Shown here one piece after another: positions 37,733 to 49,719 of a DNA stretch of 64,000 bases (position 1 is its first letter; each line of letters begins with the position of its first letter). Source of the DNA: Ostrinia nubilalis (Eukaryota > Arthropoda > Insecta > Lepidoptera > Crambidae). The position numbers were made by a program, and so were the translations under genes. The stretch spans positions 343,001 to 407,000 of the forward strand of contig NC_087097.1 of NCBI RefSeq assembly GCF_963855985.1, given 5' to 3'. The notes beneath the pieces are model-generated. The model made no database searches and was not told where the DNA came from. It was given only the letters and a program-made list of their open reading frames with translations.

Positions 37733-38640
37733 GTACATATTCAAAAAGAAGGGTCATGATGAGTATTGGAATACTTCAAACGTGTTAGCTCAATTTTATT
37801 TAAGTTAGAAATAAAACCCTTCTGACCCAAGCAGTCAGTGTACGACTACGTTACGTACAATGGAATCTTCGAAAATATTTGCTTCGGCTTCGCACGGGTG
37901 GTAAGTATACATAAACCTTCCTTTTACATCACTCTATTTACTGAAAAAATCGCAACAAAATCCGTTGCGTAGTTTTAAAGATCTAAGCATACATAAGGAC
38001 AGACAGACAGGAAAGCGACTTTGTTTAATATTATGTAGAAACTGAGATTTACCACAATTAAAAAAAAACAAATATAAACTTCATTTATGATAAATTCCGA
38101 TTTCAGTAAGTTTGCGTATGTATAAAGGTCAGTAATGTCAGTACCTACCGCAGTAAACGAAAGCTTTTAGAGTAGGTAAATACGCAAAAATTTTTCGCTG
38201 ATATTACGTAAACATCCGATATTTAATTTTTCGGCTCCAATTTTACGGAGAGATCCGAAATGAGTGAAATAATTGCTTCCCACCATCAGAATGTTATTTG
38301 GAAAAATAATTTCAGAAATGGATGTGGGTGCGGACAGAAATGTTGCTGCGGCTGGTGGGAAGTGGGAAATGAAGATAGTTACATTTTCATGAATGACTAG
38401 CGGCCGCCCGCGACTTCGTACGCGTGGATCCCGTTTTACCACTTTCATCTATTTTAAGCGGTTTAGATTTTTTCATACAAATGTTTTTATATATTTAGAT
38501 AGATAAACCCCGGCGAAGGAGACAAGTAAAAGAGCAGTAGACATTTTATTACTATAATATTACGAGTATAACAAGGTATCTATTTGTGGAAAACATCTAA
38601 ATAACAAATACCTAATAACCCGTTACAGTTAGAAAGAAGT
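37733..38640. other. Helitron/SINE-like debris
   Basis: 37890-38035 and 38395-38510 (ACTAGCGGCCGCCCGCGACT start) match repeats at 13615-13760 and 39508-39900. A minus-strand frame at 38167-38448 overlaps this debris and is not called. Confidence 0.45.
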
Positions 38641-38644
38641 CACC

Positions 38645-38780
38645 AGAAGTGGTTGGTATGGTTATCGTGCGGCAAGCGAAAGGTTAGGAGTTCGATTCCC
38701 ACTTTAGGCAACTCGATTTTTCCAAGTTATCTAAAATTAAGTTTGAGATGCGACTCTTAAGGCTACAACATTTTATTAAC
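38645..38780 (+). mobile_element. tRNA-derived SINE
   Basis: The B box AGTTCGATTCC lies at 38689-38699, an A-box-like GGTATGGTTATCGTGC upstream, and a body containing GAGATGCGACTCTTAA. The body is shared with 54540-54640. Confidence 0.55.
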
Positions 38781-38894
38781 TGAAGTATTGATGTATTAGT
38801 AAACATGGTACTTGTAGTAAGTACCTCTCAAATTAATTAGTTCACGGAGTTAAAACCGAAATTATAAACGTTAGTTGTTGCTTAATACCTACTT

Positions 38895-38980
38895 CTTTTA
38901 TACACAGACGTCTAGAATCCTGGCGGTTCCACTTTTTAACCATAGAAGCATGGAATGAACTACCTCCTTGAAGTCGATAA
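38895..38980 (+). mobile_element. LINE ORF2 C-terminal relic
   Basis: One frame reads ...FLTIEAWNELPP, the end motif of CR1/Jockey-like ORF2 proteins. Only about 25 codons remain. Confidence 0.4.
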
Positions 38981-39233
38981 TAAGTAAGTAAATATTAAAG
39001 CAATACATATTTTATAAAATATACAGAATAATATTTTGTTTCAAGGTGATGTGTCGGAATTGCAGAAAGTATCATAATAAACATAAGTAGTTTGCAAACA
39101 TACGAATGTTTTTAAACTTGTTTTAATAAAAATAAATAAACAATTATATCACCAGAATGATTCTTTAATCACGAGTTAGTATTTTCTCACACTTGCAAGA
39201 AAGCACGTTGCAGTTAACGAGTAGATAGTTATT

Positions 39234-39288
39234 ATGAGTTTTGAAAGAAATTGCATTTTCCTGCAAATAATTTTATTACAATTTACAG
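39234..39288 (+). CDS. Secreted-protein exon 1 (start codon and signal peptide)
   Basis: ATG at 39234 is the first in frame; TAG lies nearby upstream. Donor ACAG|GTAAGACAAG is strong. It encodes 18 residues plus one base; the h-region is IFLQIILLQF. Confidence 0.7.
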
Positions 39289-42200
39289 GTAAGACAAGTT
39301 TTTACTATGCTTAAAAGTATTGAAGACAGTTTTAAAAACCTGAATTTTAATAACGTTGTAATTAAGTACTCGTTTTAAATTAAATAAGGTTGACTATTTC
39401 AATAAACGCATATTTTTGAGGAGTTTTTTAAACTACATTTACAGTATCGGCTGTGTCCTATGGCTGAAATGATGAGTACGTGTGGATGATGAATACATTT
39501 ATAATTCAACTAGCGGCCGCCCGCGACTTCGTACGCGTGGATCCCGTTTTACCCCCTTCATCTATCTTACGCGGTTTAGATTTTTTCATACAAATGTTTT
39601 TTCCCGATAACTCCCGTTTCCCGTGGGAATTTTGCAATATTCTGTTGTAACTTAGCTTTAAGTTTATAAGGTACATGCATGCCTTTCAAGCGTCTAACTT
39701 AAGCGGTTTAGATTTTTTTACAAAAGGATTTTCCCGCTAATTCCCGTTCCCATGGGAATTTCGGGAATTCCTTTCTTAGTGCACCTCTACGGTACCTAAG
39801 CTACGTCCCTTCCAAATTTCAAGTGCCTACGTTTAGCCGTTTAGGCTGTGCGTTGATATGTCAGTCAGTCAGTTTCTCCTTTTATACATAACAACTGTCT
39901 ACAGCATTTTTGCGCACGGGTTATGCATAGCTTATTTTTATTGCTTTATGACCTAGAATTAAGAATAACAACAAAAAATTGTTCTGAATTTGCTTTTATG
40001 TGTAAAAAATAGAAAAATTCATATCAATGAATGTATGAAACATGAACATAGAGATGATTCAATTTGTTGCCAAATATATTTTTTTCTTTCTTTCTTTCAT
40101 TCTTTCTAATTATTAAAACATACCAAACATCCATTTAAGATTCATTCTCACAAGAGAAAATTTAAAATAGGGTCCAACATATTTATTAAAAATGAAAAGT
40201 TCTAATTTCCTGTCACGTTCCATAGAAGATTTTTCACATAAAAATCTAACCCTATCATGCTTTCAGTATACTGGCCTTGGTAACGTCGTCTCTCAAATCT
40301 CACTATATTTTGATGAAAGCGTGCCCCTTGTTCTTGCGAATAAGCCCCCATAATTATTTATAAATATATCCCAATGAGAATGGGACGTGCATCTTTAGAG
40401 ACATTCTACTATGAAGATTGAAAATTCAAATCGCTATAACTTCTTAAAAAGCAAATATTTTCGATTTAAAATCGCACTTTTTTATATAAATTTGCTTATA
40501 TAATCAGAATATAATAAGTAAAATCCATGCGCAAAAAAAATTTTTTTTTTGTTGACCGGTGTAATATATTTAGATGTTAATTTAGAAATTACTTACAGCT
40601 CCTCAAATACAGAGTTACAGAACTCATACAGCACTGGGCAGTATTGTTTTCACAAACATGAAAGATTCACCAGGTATGTATTTGTCTTTGCTTTGAGCTT
40701 CACTGGCTTCACGTAAACAAATACTGGAATTAAAGGTATTCTCGGCCGGTAGTCGACCATTTGGTGTAGTAGTTCACTTACCGGCCTGCATGTGTACTGA
40801 CTGCATGTTAACCAATATTTTAATTCATTACTAGACTATGCCCTGTAAGTTCAGTTCACCAGGTCACTATGTCGTGAGACATAAGAGCTCATGTCAAACA
40901 GCGAGCGCGGCGCAACGCGGCCGATTTCTGGCGTGATCAGTTTGTCTGTGATCCTGTCATGAAATGTCGTCCGTATTTAACAGTAGTAAAGGTTCGCGAT
41001 GGTGATCAACGCGATTAAGTCTGATCGCTACCGCGCACGCTGTCTGCACTGGTTTGGTCGGACTTTAAATCATCCAAATTAATCACGCCTCGATCACGTT
41101 GCACCTTGCTCTCAGTTAAAGCCTGGTCCGTGAGCACGTGCTGTGCGACTGTGCGACGCGCGCCCGCAGTGAGTGCGAGCAATAAGGATGGGTAGCTTGG
41201 GGTTATTGGACAAAATTCTACGTGCTCACGGACCAGGCTTTAGATACAATCTTTATTGTGAATTTGCCTGGGATATAAAAATATTAAACTATGCCGTGTG
41301 ATTTTTAGAGCACCACCACAGTGAATATTTCTTTGGTCAGTGTGCCACGAGAGACAAAGTTCTGCATGATGTATTTCATTATTATGTGGGGTATGGACCA
41401 TACGTGCTTCTTGGAGTAAGTCATAATCACAGTTTAAAATTGGCCAAATGCGTGTCGTTCCACGCGCAGTGTAGGGTTCCGTAGTTGTCCGTCGTTACCA
41501 CAATATATTTCAGAAGCAAGTAATTACTTGTACTATTTATTTTCTTCTAAGGATTTTTTACTGGTTAAGACATTTTAACCCTGAAACTGAAAGTAACTGA
41601 TGTATCTTAACCGGTATAGTTTTCCTTGAAATTTCATGAAAAGCAGTATTATTACGAATTTTCCCAGATTTTTCAAGCCAACAGTTTAGTTTTTAGAGGG
41701 AGGGGGGACCTACTCAACTAAAAATTGGCACTTTTAACTTTAATAATTTGCAAACAGATACCTAAATGGACAAATAGTCTTATAAACCTCTAAGCCATTT
41801 TAAAAGACCCATCCAACGATACCCCACAAGATGGGGTAGAAAATGAAAAAAAAATTCATCCCCACTTTACATGTAGGGGAGCTAACCTACAAATTTTTTT
41901 TTAATTTTATTCTACCGTTTTGTCGGCGTGATTAATATACATACCTACACAAAATTACAGCTCTCTAGTGCCAATAGTTTCCAAGCAAAACCTCGGACAG
42001 ACAGACAGACATAATTATCGAAACTATAAGGGTTCCTTGACAGGACTACGGAACCCTAAAAATGGTTTAATAAACCTGGATTGTGTGCTTTATTTTGTAC
42101 CTAGCCGCTGTCTTTGTGCGTTGTTCTTACGCTGCTTGTAGGATAGCTGTCACCTGTTCTCTCATTATTTTGTGGTTCAATGTTCAAGTACCTACTTAGA

Positions 42201-44099
42201 GAATTCAGTCATAAGTTTTTTTTACATTTTGTAACACAAGGTAAAATAAAAAATATCATTAGGGAGGCCTTTGTTCAGCAGTGTGTAAAAGTGCTTTTTA
42301 AAAGCCTATTTGCAAAAATAAATGAATTTTATGAATTTTTGATTTTTAGTAGACGTCATTTGGCTGGCTGAAAGATGATTATTTCTTTCTTGCGGTAGAT
42401 TTTCAGAAAAGAAAAGAGACAAAAATTCTTACAAAAAAATAAAACCGACTCCAAAAAATGCACGATAGAAAAATAATTATTAATTCTTTAATAATAATGA
42501 TACCCTTACCCTTTCGTTTCTTTATACAGGGTGTCCCAAAAAGTAGTGTCAAGCCGAAGCCCAGAGGTAGATCATCTCCAGAGCTATCCAAATCCCCCCA
42601 GTTTTCGAGTTATGATTGTTTTATTTCTGTGCTTAGGCCCTTTTTAGGGTTCCGTAGCCAAATGGCAAAAAACGGAACCCTTATAGATTCGTCATGTCTG
42701 TCTGTCCGTCCGTATGTCACAGCCATTTTTTCCGAAACTATAAGAGCTATACTGTTGAAACTTGGTAGGTAGGTGTATTCTGTGAACCGCATTAAGATTT
42801 TGATGCAAAAAAAAAAAAATTGGGGGCTCCCCATACTTAAAACTGAAACTCAAAAATGTTTTTTTTTCATCAAAATCAAAATTTTCTTTATTTGTTTAGA
42901 CTAATTAAATTAGTACTTGCAAATCGTCAAATGCTCTTAAGGAGCCTATACATGTCTCATTCTTTTTTTGCCCTACCAGCGCTTCGAGACAAACATTTGG
43001 CAAGTGCTGAGAAGAAGCGCCGCAACAAACTCAGTCAAAAATATAAATAAGTAGGAAGTTACAATAAATTCAGAAGCAAGTTACTTACCACGCGCTCCCG
43101 TTGATAGAAGGTGGCCTTTAAGACGCCCATCTAGCACGAGACCGCGTGGCAGTTTTGAAATCATCAAACACATACGTGTGGGTAGGTCTTCAAAAATGAT
43201 ATCGAGGTTTCGAAAATATTTTTTTTCTAAACCGAATAGTTTACGTGACAGACGCTTCCAAAGTGGAAAAAAGGTGGCCCCCCCCCCCCCCCTCTAACTT
43301 CTAAAATAAGAAAATAAAAAAACTAAAAAAACATATTTTATTTTATGATGTACATTACTATAAAAACTACCAAAGAAAATTGTTTTGAACGAGATCTAGT
43401 AAGTAGTTTTTTTGAATACCTCGTAAATCGTATACCACTTATTACCGCGTAATCTTTCATACAAATAACTTAAATAAAAAAAAAATAAAAAAAATCATAA
43501 ATCAATGGTACGGAACCCTTTGTGCGTGAGTCCGACACGCACTTGGCCGGTTTTTGGTCACTGTGGCGCGAATAGTTCAGTTACATGCCTGATTTTTATT
43601 ATTATTAGATGAATACTAGGCCTAGTTGATTCAGATTCAGAATTATTTACATCTATAACACGAATGTAAACTAAAATCCTGTATGTTGTAAAAAAAATCA
43701 TAATTCGAAAACTATCAAAAATCACGGTTATTTGAGTAGCCCTAGTGATGCTCTACCTCTTGGCTTCGGCTTGACACTTCTTTTTGGGACATCCTGTATA
43801 GATTTGCTTCTTCACTCTATGCCTATTTATCCTAAAAACCTTCATTAATATTTAATTTTCAGCGTTGGCTAAATATTGATTATGAACCTGACTGTATTAG
43901 AATCTATAGCATGGATAATGAGGGTAGTGAAAGACGTAAGGAATACTCGTATGACGCGAGCAAGTTCACGTTTTGTTTGAGCCACATCACCTACAACTAC
44001 GCTGGAGAGATAATTGTTCTCCATTACTTCGAGTGGTATCTACCACTCGGAGTGAATGAGGATTTGTTGTGGGTAGTAGAGTTTTATAAGTTAATATGA
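39234..44099 (+). CDS. Four-exon gene for a 157-residue secreted protein of unknown family
   Basis: The exons are 39234-39288, 40599-40673, 41309-41415 and 43863-44099. All splice sites are GT/AG and all phases agree (1, 1, 0). Residues 1-19 are a likely signal peptide (MSFERNCIFLQIILLQFTA). The mature part of about 138 residues is rich in His, Tyr and Trp, has three cysteines (GQCATR, PDCIRI, TFCLSH) and no other transmembrane segment. I know no family with this pattern; an odd cysteine count suggests one free or intermolecular bond. A possible poly(A) signal ATTAAA follows at about 44140. Each intron contains MITEs. It runs opposite to the DLEC1-like gene and may be its neighbour or nested in it. 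Confidence 0.7.
39508..39905. mobile_element. Helitron/SINE-like repeat in intron 1 of the secreted-protein gene
   Basis: It starts ACTAGCGGCCGCCCGCGACT like 13752 and 38396, then has TTCCCG...GGGAA repeats. The end near 39900 is typical of interspersed 'CAGTCAGTCAG' repeats. Confidence 0.45.
40195..40375 (-). pseudogene. Relic of a transposon-associated arthropod protein
   Basis: One minus-strand frame reads AYSQEQGARFHQNIVRFERR and then RYQGQYTESMIG. I recall a widespread arthropod motif of the type 'EQGERFHQ...ERRYQG' in uncharacterised, repeat-associated proteins. Only about 50 codons remain, with a frameshift just upstream. Confidence 0.4.
40599..40673 (+). CDS. Secreted-protein exon 2
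   Basis: Acceptor AATTACTTACAG|CT, donor CACCAG|GTATGT. The 75 bp split as 2 + 24 codons + 1, reading PQIQSYRTHTALGSIVFTNM. The two alternative frames contain a stop or fail phase. Confidence 0.7.
41107..41250. mobile_element. MITE in intron 2 of the secreted-protein gene
   Basis: Inverted ends TTAAAGCCTGGTCCGTGAGC and the complement GCTCACGGACCAGGCTTTAG. A half copy lies at 15723-15787. Confidence 0.6.
41309..41415 (+). CDS. Secreted-protein exon 3
   Basis: Acceptor GTGATTTTTAG|AG, donor CTTGGA|GTAAGT. The 107 bp hold 2 bases plus 35 codons with HHHSEYFFGQCATRDKVL and HDVFHYYVGYGPYVLLG. Confidence 0.75.
41474..42056. mobile_element. TA-flanked element in intron 3
   Basis: GGGTTCCGTAGTTGTCC... 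to ...GGACTACGGAACCC with TA at both sides (41472-41473 and 42057-42058). 583 bp, noncoding. Confidence 0.6.
42527..43796. mobile_element. TA-flanked MITE with another repeat inserted
   Basis: Ends CAGGGTGTCCCAAAAAGTAG and the complement, with TA outside. Inside, about 42647-43557 is the common repeat starting GGGTTCCGTAGCCAAATGGC and ending near GACACGCACTTGGCCGGTTT. A run of about 14 C lies near 43277. Confidence 0.65.
43863..44099 (+). CDS. Secreted-protein exon 4 (stop codon)
   Basis: Acceptor TATTTAATTTTCAG|CGT. It has 78 codons and TGA at 44097-44099. Contains RWLNIDYEPDCIRIYS, KFTFCLSHITYNYAGEIIVL and a hydrophobic/aromatic end. The upstream frame is closed, and codon use differs from the surrounding repeats. 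Confidence 0.78.
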   Translation, partial: RWLNIDYEPDCIRIYSMDNEGSERRKEYSYDASKFTFCLSHITYNYAGEIIVLHYFEWYLPLGVNEDLLWVVEFYKLI

Positions 44100-45344
44100 A
44101 ATGCAATAATTATGTCACTTATTGTTAGTTTATTTCGAATTAAATATTTGTTTATTTAAGAATTATAAATGGAATTTTATTATTCCATCCTGATTATACT
44201 ATTTGCTAAAACTCAAAATCAAAGGCCGAGTTAAACTTGAACCATTTAACTTTAATGAAAACTATAGTGGTACCCAATAGTCAAGAAAAGGACAGGGGAC
44301 ATATCAGACAAGGGAAACTATCGTCCTATGCCTCTTGCCACCACGGTAGCCAAAGTCTGCTTGATTCGTGCTTGCAACAGTTTATTAACCTTTAACTACT
44401 GACGTGGGGGCCTCTCAGGCCTTGCAAAAGTCAAATTGTTGAATTTCTCCTCTCCCACGTACACGACACACCCGAATCTTTTAGTACCTTCGAGTTTCAT
44501 TACGCCGAGGCTGTCAACAACGGTGCACGTGATTGCACGCGCAATTTCAGTAGGTAAATTAATTCTAAAGTTTCTTGTGGGCCTCTCAGGCCCCCACCTC
44601 AGTATTGGCGTAACTTTTTTTGTTTATAGTTTTCATTTAGTTGTCGTCTTTTCTTGAAATAATTTGAAAAAATCTATAATATGGAGCCCACAGTGCGTCG
44701 TCCGAGAGAAAGCGGTATTTCGGAAGTAAAAATAACCAGCATTTAACGAAAAATAGAAGAACAGTAGTTTTTGGCACGTATGCTAGAAAATGATAAGCCT
44801 GTACCTGTCTATCAAGATTTAAACGATGAAACCAAGTGCCATACATGTATTTTAAATATTCAAATGAAATCTACATTTTAAAAACATGTATGGCTTCCTT
44901 CTCTGAGCAAAGCAAGTTTATCCAGACTGTGTTTAATTCACACTATTTGATGTGTGTAATTTTTTTCCCCCTATTTCATATTAGGATTACTGATTTATCA
45001 TTAGCTAAAAAGACTATTGAAAATTAAGATTCTAAGTTGATTTGTTGAATTTATGAATATTTTTCATGATAACTTTGTGAATCATGATTTCATGAGATTT
45101 TTGCCAAAAATGCTTCATGTTTTCTAAATATTGAAATAATACGTAGGGTGCATCGTTGAACAGTGAACCGGCCTATTTTCTAAATGCTCTAATTAGCTGG
45201 AAAATGAAGCTAAAAATGTCGTTATGGTCTTATCAGTCAGGTAATTTAATAAGGTTTCTAATTTTTAGGCTATAATTAGCCTCTGCAATAAAACGGAAAC
45301 ATAAATCAAGTTTAAAAAAAAAATGAAATTTGGCTCACTGTGTA

Positions 45345-46795
45345 GGGGAGACCGGGGATAGTTGACTAATTTTTTACTAAATCATACATATTTTTTGTGT
45401 TTTCATCCATACAGACAAATAAATCGCATTAATGGATAGAAGAACTATTGAACTACTAAAAAACAACAAAACATAGTTCATTATTAAATATCATCATCAT
45501 ATTTAAATGCATTTTATAGAACATCAACTCTTAGTCAATCTACCCCGGTTCCGGGGTAGATTGACTATATGCCCGGGGTAAGTAGACCTACGTATCAATA
45601 AGCAAGAAATTATGAGAAGAGTCAAGTAATAAAACACTATTTTCAATTTAATTGAACTCTTTATTCAAAAACAATTATAATCAGGTACAGACATCTTTAA
45701 TAAGTCTTTAAAAAAACTATCAACTCTTAGTATTTAAACTTTTTAAACTAAAATCTTCTTCAGTCTCATTTTAAATCACATATCAATCTTTGTATACAGG
45801 GTGTCCCAGATGGGTGAATCAAACTGATAGGGGAGGTAGCTCTACTAATGTACTATCCCTAAATAATATGAAAAAAAAAAAAGCGCATAAGGACACAATT
45901 TTTTTTAAAGTGAAAATAAATCAGCTTTGCCTAAGTATCTGGCTATAATTGCTGCGTTTGGAGTTTATTTGTACTTTTTTCTTACTAATATTAATTGTAC
46001 ATGATCGCTTCGTTTATCTGTAAACAAACTTTTGAAAATAATGACTAGATTTCGAGTTTAGAGCACTTTACTTTAAAAAAATCCGAACTCAAATTTTTTT
46101 TTTTTCATATTTTTTTGGGATAGTACATTAGTAGAGCTACTTCCCCTAGAAGTTTGATTCACCCATTCTGTGACACCCTGTATAGTATAGTACTTTTACG
46201 TTTCCGAGTATTTCTACTATTATCTAAACGTGGCGCCGCTTTAGGAAAGGGTCTTATTTCTTCATCGTTCAGTCGTTCGTTTATAGATCCTCATCGTGCT
46301 GTAGCAATAAAAAGAATGTATGTATTAAGAATCGAATAAATAGATAATTTTAAAGATATTTTAAACTCAAAATGTTATTGATGTTCGTTGGTTCAACCAG
46401 CCCCGAAAGAAATTAGTCTACCAATCCCAAACGACATTTTAAGTTTCGATGGCATGGATAACCTACACACTGCCACCTAATAAAGAAATAACACAAGAAA
46501 TAATATCAATATGGACTCATAAAACACTCTGACTAATAGGCAAACGGTTAACATAAAATGTGTAGGTACCAAATCAAAAAATATGCAACACGAAAATATT
46601 ACTTACATGATATGAAAACAAATCACGGGTCACTACTCGAAAACGGCGTGTGCCGGCGATGCGGCGCTACCGACGACTGTGCGGGGGGCGGAAAGTAATG
46701 CGTGGCTGCGCTGGGATGACGCAATACTCAAACCGTTGGCGAGTTTTTGGCAGTTAGTCTACCTACCCCTATATTCAACCATCCCCGGTCTCCCC
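45345..46795. mobile_element. Second TA-flanked element, one level deeper
   Basis: Ends GGGGAGACCGGGGATAGTTG and the near complement with TA outside. It also contains a CCCCGG...CCGGGG hairpin near 45545. 1451 bp. Confidence 0.65.
45797..46180. mobile_element. MITE, deepest level of the nest
   Basis: Inverted repeats of about 65 bp from CAGGGTGTCCCAGATGGGTG with TA outside; 384 bp. Its end motif is shared with 42527-43796. Confidence 0.75.
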
Positions 46796-48077
46796 TACTA
46801 CGGGTAGTTTTCACTGAACCACCCACATTTCAACAGTGAACCATGTAGTTCATTACGAGTAAAAATTATAATTTTGGAAAATAAACAACATAATTTTAGA
46901 TAATCAGCTTTTATTTTTACAACACAAAAATCTAATGAAAATAAAAATGCTTATTTCAACAAACAGTCTTCATTTAAAAATCACAGAAACCAAAAATAAC
47001 AACCAAACTCACACAAAACCCAAATTTAAAGAAAAATACTTCTTTTAACAAAAATAACTAAACATTGCCTAATAAAGCCTTCAAGTAATCAATAATCAAC
47101 CTTTTTGATGGTACACAAAAAGTCTTAATTTAAAAAATCACAGAAAACCAAAATAACACAAGACACAATTAAAAAGAAAAATCCTTCTTTAAACAAAAAT
47201 AACTGAAAATTGCCTCTTAAAGCCTTTAGGTAATTAATCAACCGTTTGGTGGTTAAATAAAAAACAGTCAACCGGTTCACTGTGTACTTTGAAAACCTGG
47301 TTCACTGTTCAAAACATACACTATTCAACTTATGAGTCCACAAACAATAAGAAGACCGCGGAATGGTCATCACGGAATGTGCTCATTAAACAGATAAAAC
47401 TACAATAATTTTGATACCAAATAGATTTCGTACTTAATATAAATAGCAAAATATACAAAAACCGTAAGGCTTCTCTGAAAAAAACTATCTTTTTTCGTCG
47501 AGAAACAAAGAATTCGCAGCCACACGTCACACCTTAGCCACAGTCGCCGGCGCACTACGGGAGAGGGGAAGGACGTCCACGAGACACGTAGTGACTCGTT
47601 CAGTGGAACTGGCAACGTCATACTTTTTGAAATATGGCGGTGGTTCAGCGTATCTGGTTGGTTCACTGTTCGACTACCCACCCTACTTATTAACAAATAA
47701 TTTACATAAAAATCGTTTTATTGTATTTAAATATAACCACTATTAATAATTATTAAACATAAAACCCTAAAAAGATTTTATATTTTTAAATATAAGCACA
47801 CATAAGTGCGGGCCTCTCAGGCCCCCACGTCAGTGTTTACGTGAAATTAAATCCACCTCAGTAGCTAAAGGTTAAACTACAAGACGCGCAGTTTGGGTTT
47901 AGACCCGGATTATCTACTGAAAGCGCAATACTGAAAAGCATATTGTCCAATACTATACTGGCCGGAGGACACCGCTCTACGCCTGTTTTCTGGATCTCTC
48001 CAAGGCATTTGATCTCGTTTTATATAATGTGCTGTGGTGGAAGATGGAGGACAGTGGTATTCCGGTGGAGATACTAA

Positions 48078-49585
48078 CACCCGTATTCACAAATATTACT
48101 TTGAGGCCTCATAGTGCGCGTGGATGCACAGGGTCCCAAAAACCTATTCATAGACGATACTTCAGTGGTGACAAGCACTATGCGTCCCTTAGAATGAACG
48201 CAAAGCTAAGGTAGCCAGGGAGCTGTATTACCTACGCAACGCATAGTGTCTATTTACGTCAAAATTTTTAGGTTATTCTCGTTTTTGAGGTTTGTTTGCT
48301 TTATTTATGGTTGTATTCGATTAATATTATCTTACAATGGATTACAGTAGTGAAGAAAAATTTGATAATTATATCAATGAGCAAAGTAGAATAAGTACCA
48401 GAAAAGTGATACGGGATTCCCAAAATCCCTTTGATTATTACAATTCAGACGAATTTAGTTTAGGTTTTCCAATGATGGGGTACTTTTCATACTTTTACCA
48501 CTGATAAAAGAAGACCTGAGGAAATTAACTGCGAGGAGGCCTTCCAGTGCCACCTACATAATGTATCAGTTGCTAGTAGCAAATAAAACATAAAATTTTT
48601 AATGAAGTTTTATTTTCATCAAACTTCAATGTCTAATTTAATTTTATGTATTTGTAAATCATAAATCTTTTTTTCATGTTCTAACAAATTATTTTCTCTT
48701 TCTATCAATATTTTTTCTCTTTGTAGCCCCAACTCGTGCAAAGCCTGGTCTTGTTGTATATTATTCAATGTGGTGCGTTTGATTCTTGTTTCTGTCTTAA
48801 TCTTCATTCTTGCTACTACTAATCTTAATTTCTTGATACCTGAAAAGCAAATTATGAATTTAATTCCTTTGAGTATATTCTGCTTAGTTATTCCTCATAA
48901 ATCTACGTACTACCTATATATTTTAAAAACATTACTTACTAGTGGGTGTTGTGAACGTTTGATTGATTCCTGAGAAAGTTCTTTCTTTCTTTGGGTCTTT
49001 AAATTATTCCAGCAGCTTTTCAGTTGATGTGTGAGCCTTTGTGAAACATAAAATATGGTTGAGAATTGTAAGCCACTGTTAGACTTTCCCAGGCCTGCTT
49101 CGTCAACTCGATATTTTAGAGAGGATAATAATAATTATGCTTGTCTTCAATAATAGGCCTTTCTCTTATTAAGCTACAATCAGCAGCTCTCTTTCGGAAG
49201 AAGAAAACTACAGCTGTTAAAAATCTGAAAAATAATGATTGAAACATGATTTTCACTATTATTATTAATCGAAGTATTCATACTAACCTGATAGTTGTAG
49301 TTTTATCCATATTTATTTAATTCACAAATCCACAAAATAACGACACTTATAAACCGTTGCACCGTTTGAATGACAGGAATGTCATGTCAGTTAGCGGAGT
49401 GAAGTGCGTAACATAAGCGAACCAATCACAGAACTCTATTCAACACTCTGATTTTGCATAGTTAAGGGTCGTTTAAGTATTGTTTATGAATTGAAAGGCT
49501 TGTCATATGGAACGCATTGAGAAATGTCTCATTTCGCATAGCGTTGCTGCTTTGCATAGGTAAGTATCGTTTGTGAATACGGGTG
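48078..49585. mobile_element. Degenerate PIF/Harbinger element with relics of both genes
   Basis: TAA at both sides and ends CACCCGTATTCACAAA and TTTGTGAATACGGGTG. Plus strand near 48339-48500 reads MDYSSEEKFDNYINEQSR, then RKVIRDSQNPFDYYNSDEF, like a Harbinger transposase N-terminus. Minus strand 48619-48807 encodes a charged coiled-coil end (LQREKILIERENNLLEHEKK), like the tail of the Myb/SANT-like partner protein. Both are truncated. Confidence 0.7.
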
Positions 49586-49719
49586 TAAATATCTTTTGGT
49601 ACTGGTACTCAAATCAAACGAACTGTGTAAAGTGTTCCAACAAACATTCCGAGTCGTATGCGTTGGAGTGCGGCGTGAGACAGGGGGGGCTGTCTTCTCC
49701 AAAGCTTATAACGTGGCAC

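Larger units (their letters stand above)
45146..47683. mobile_element. TA-flanked element nested in the piggyBac-type element
   Basis: Ends GGGTGCATCGTTGAACAGTG and GTTCGACTACCCACCC (inverse) with TA outside. The motif GTTCACTGTTC or its complement recurs near both ends. No transposase frame is recognisable. Confidence 0.5.
44389..47871. mobile_element. piggyBac-type element with TTAA target sites, itself invaded
   Basis: TTAA at 44385-44388 and 47872-47875. Ends CCTTTAACTACTGACGTGG and the near complement. The sub-terminal palindrome GGGGGCCTCTCAGGCC recurs near both ends and again at 44580. A short start (MEPTVRRPRESGISEV, then stop) lies near 44680; the transposase is otherwise lost. Confidence 0.65.
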
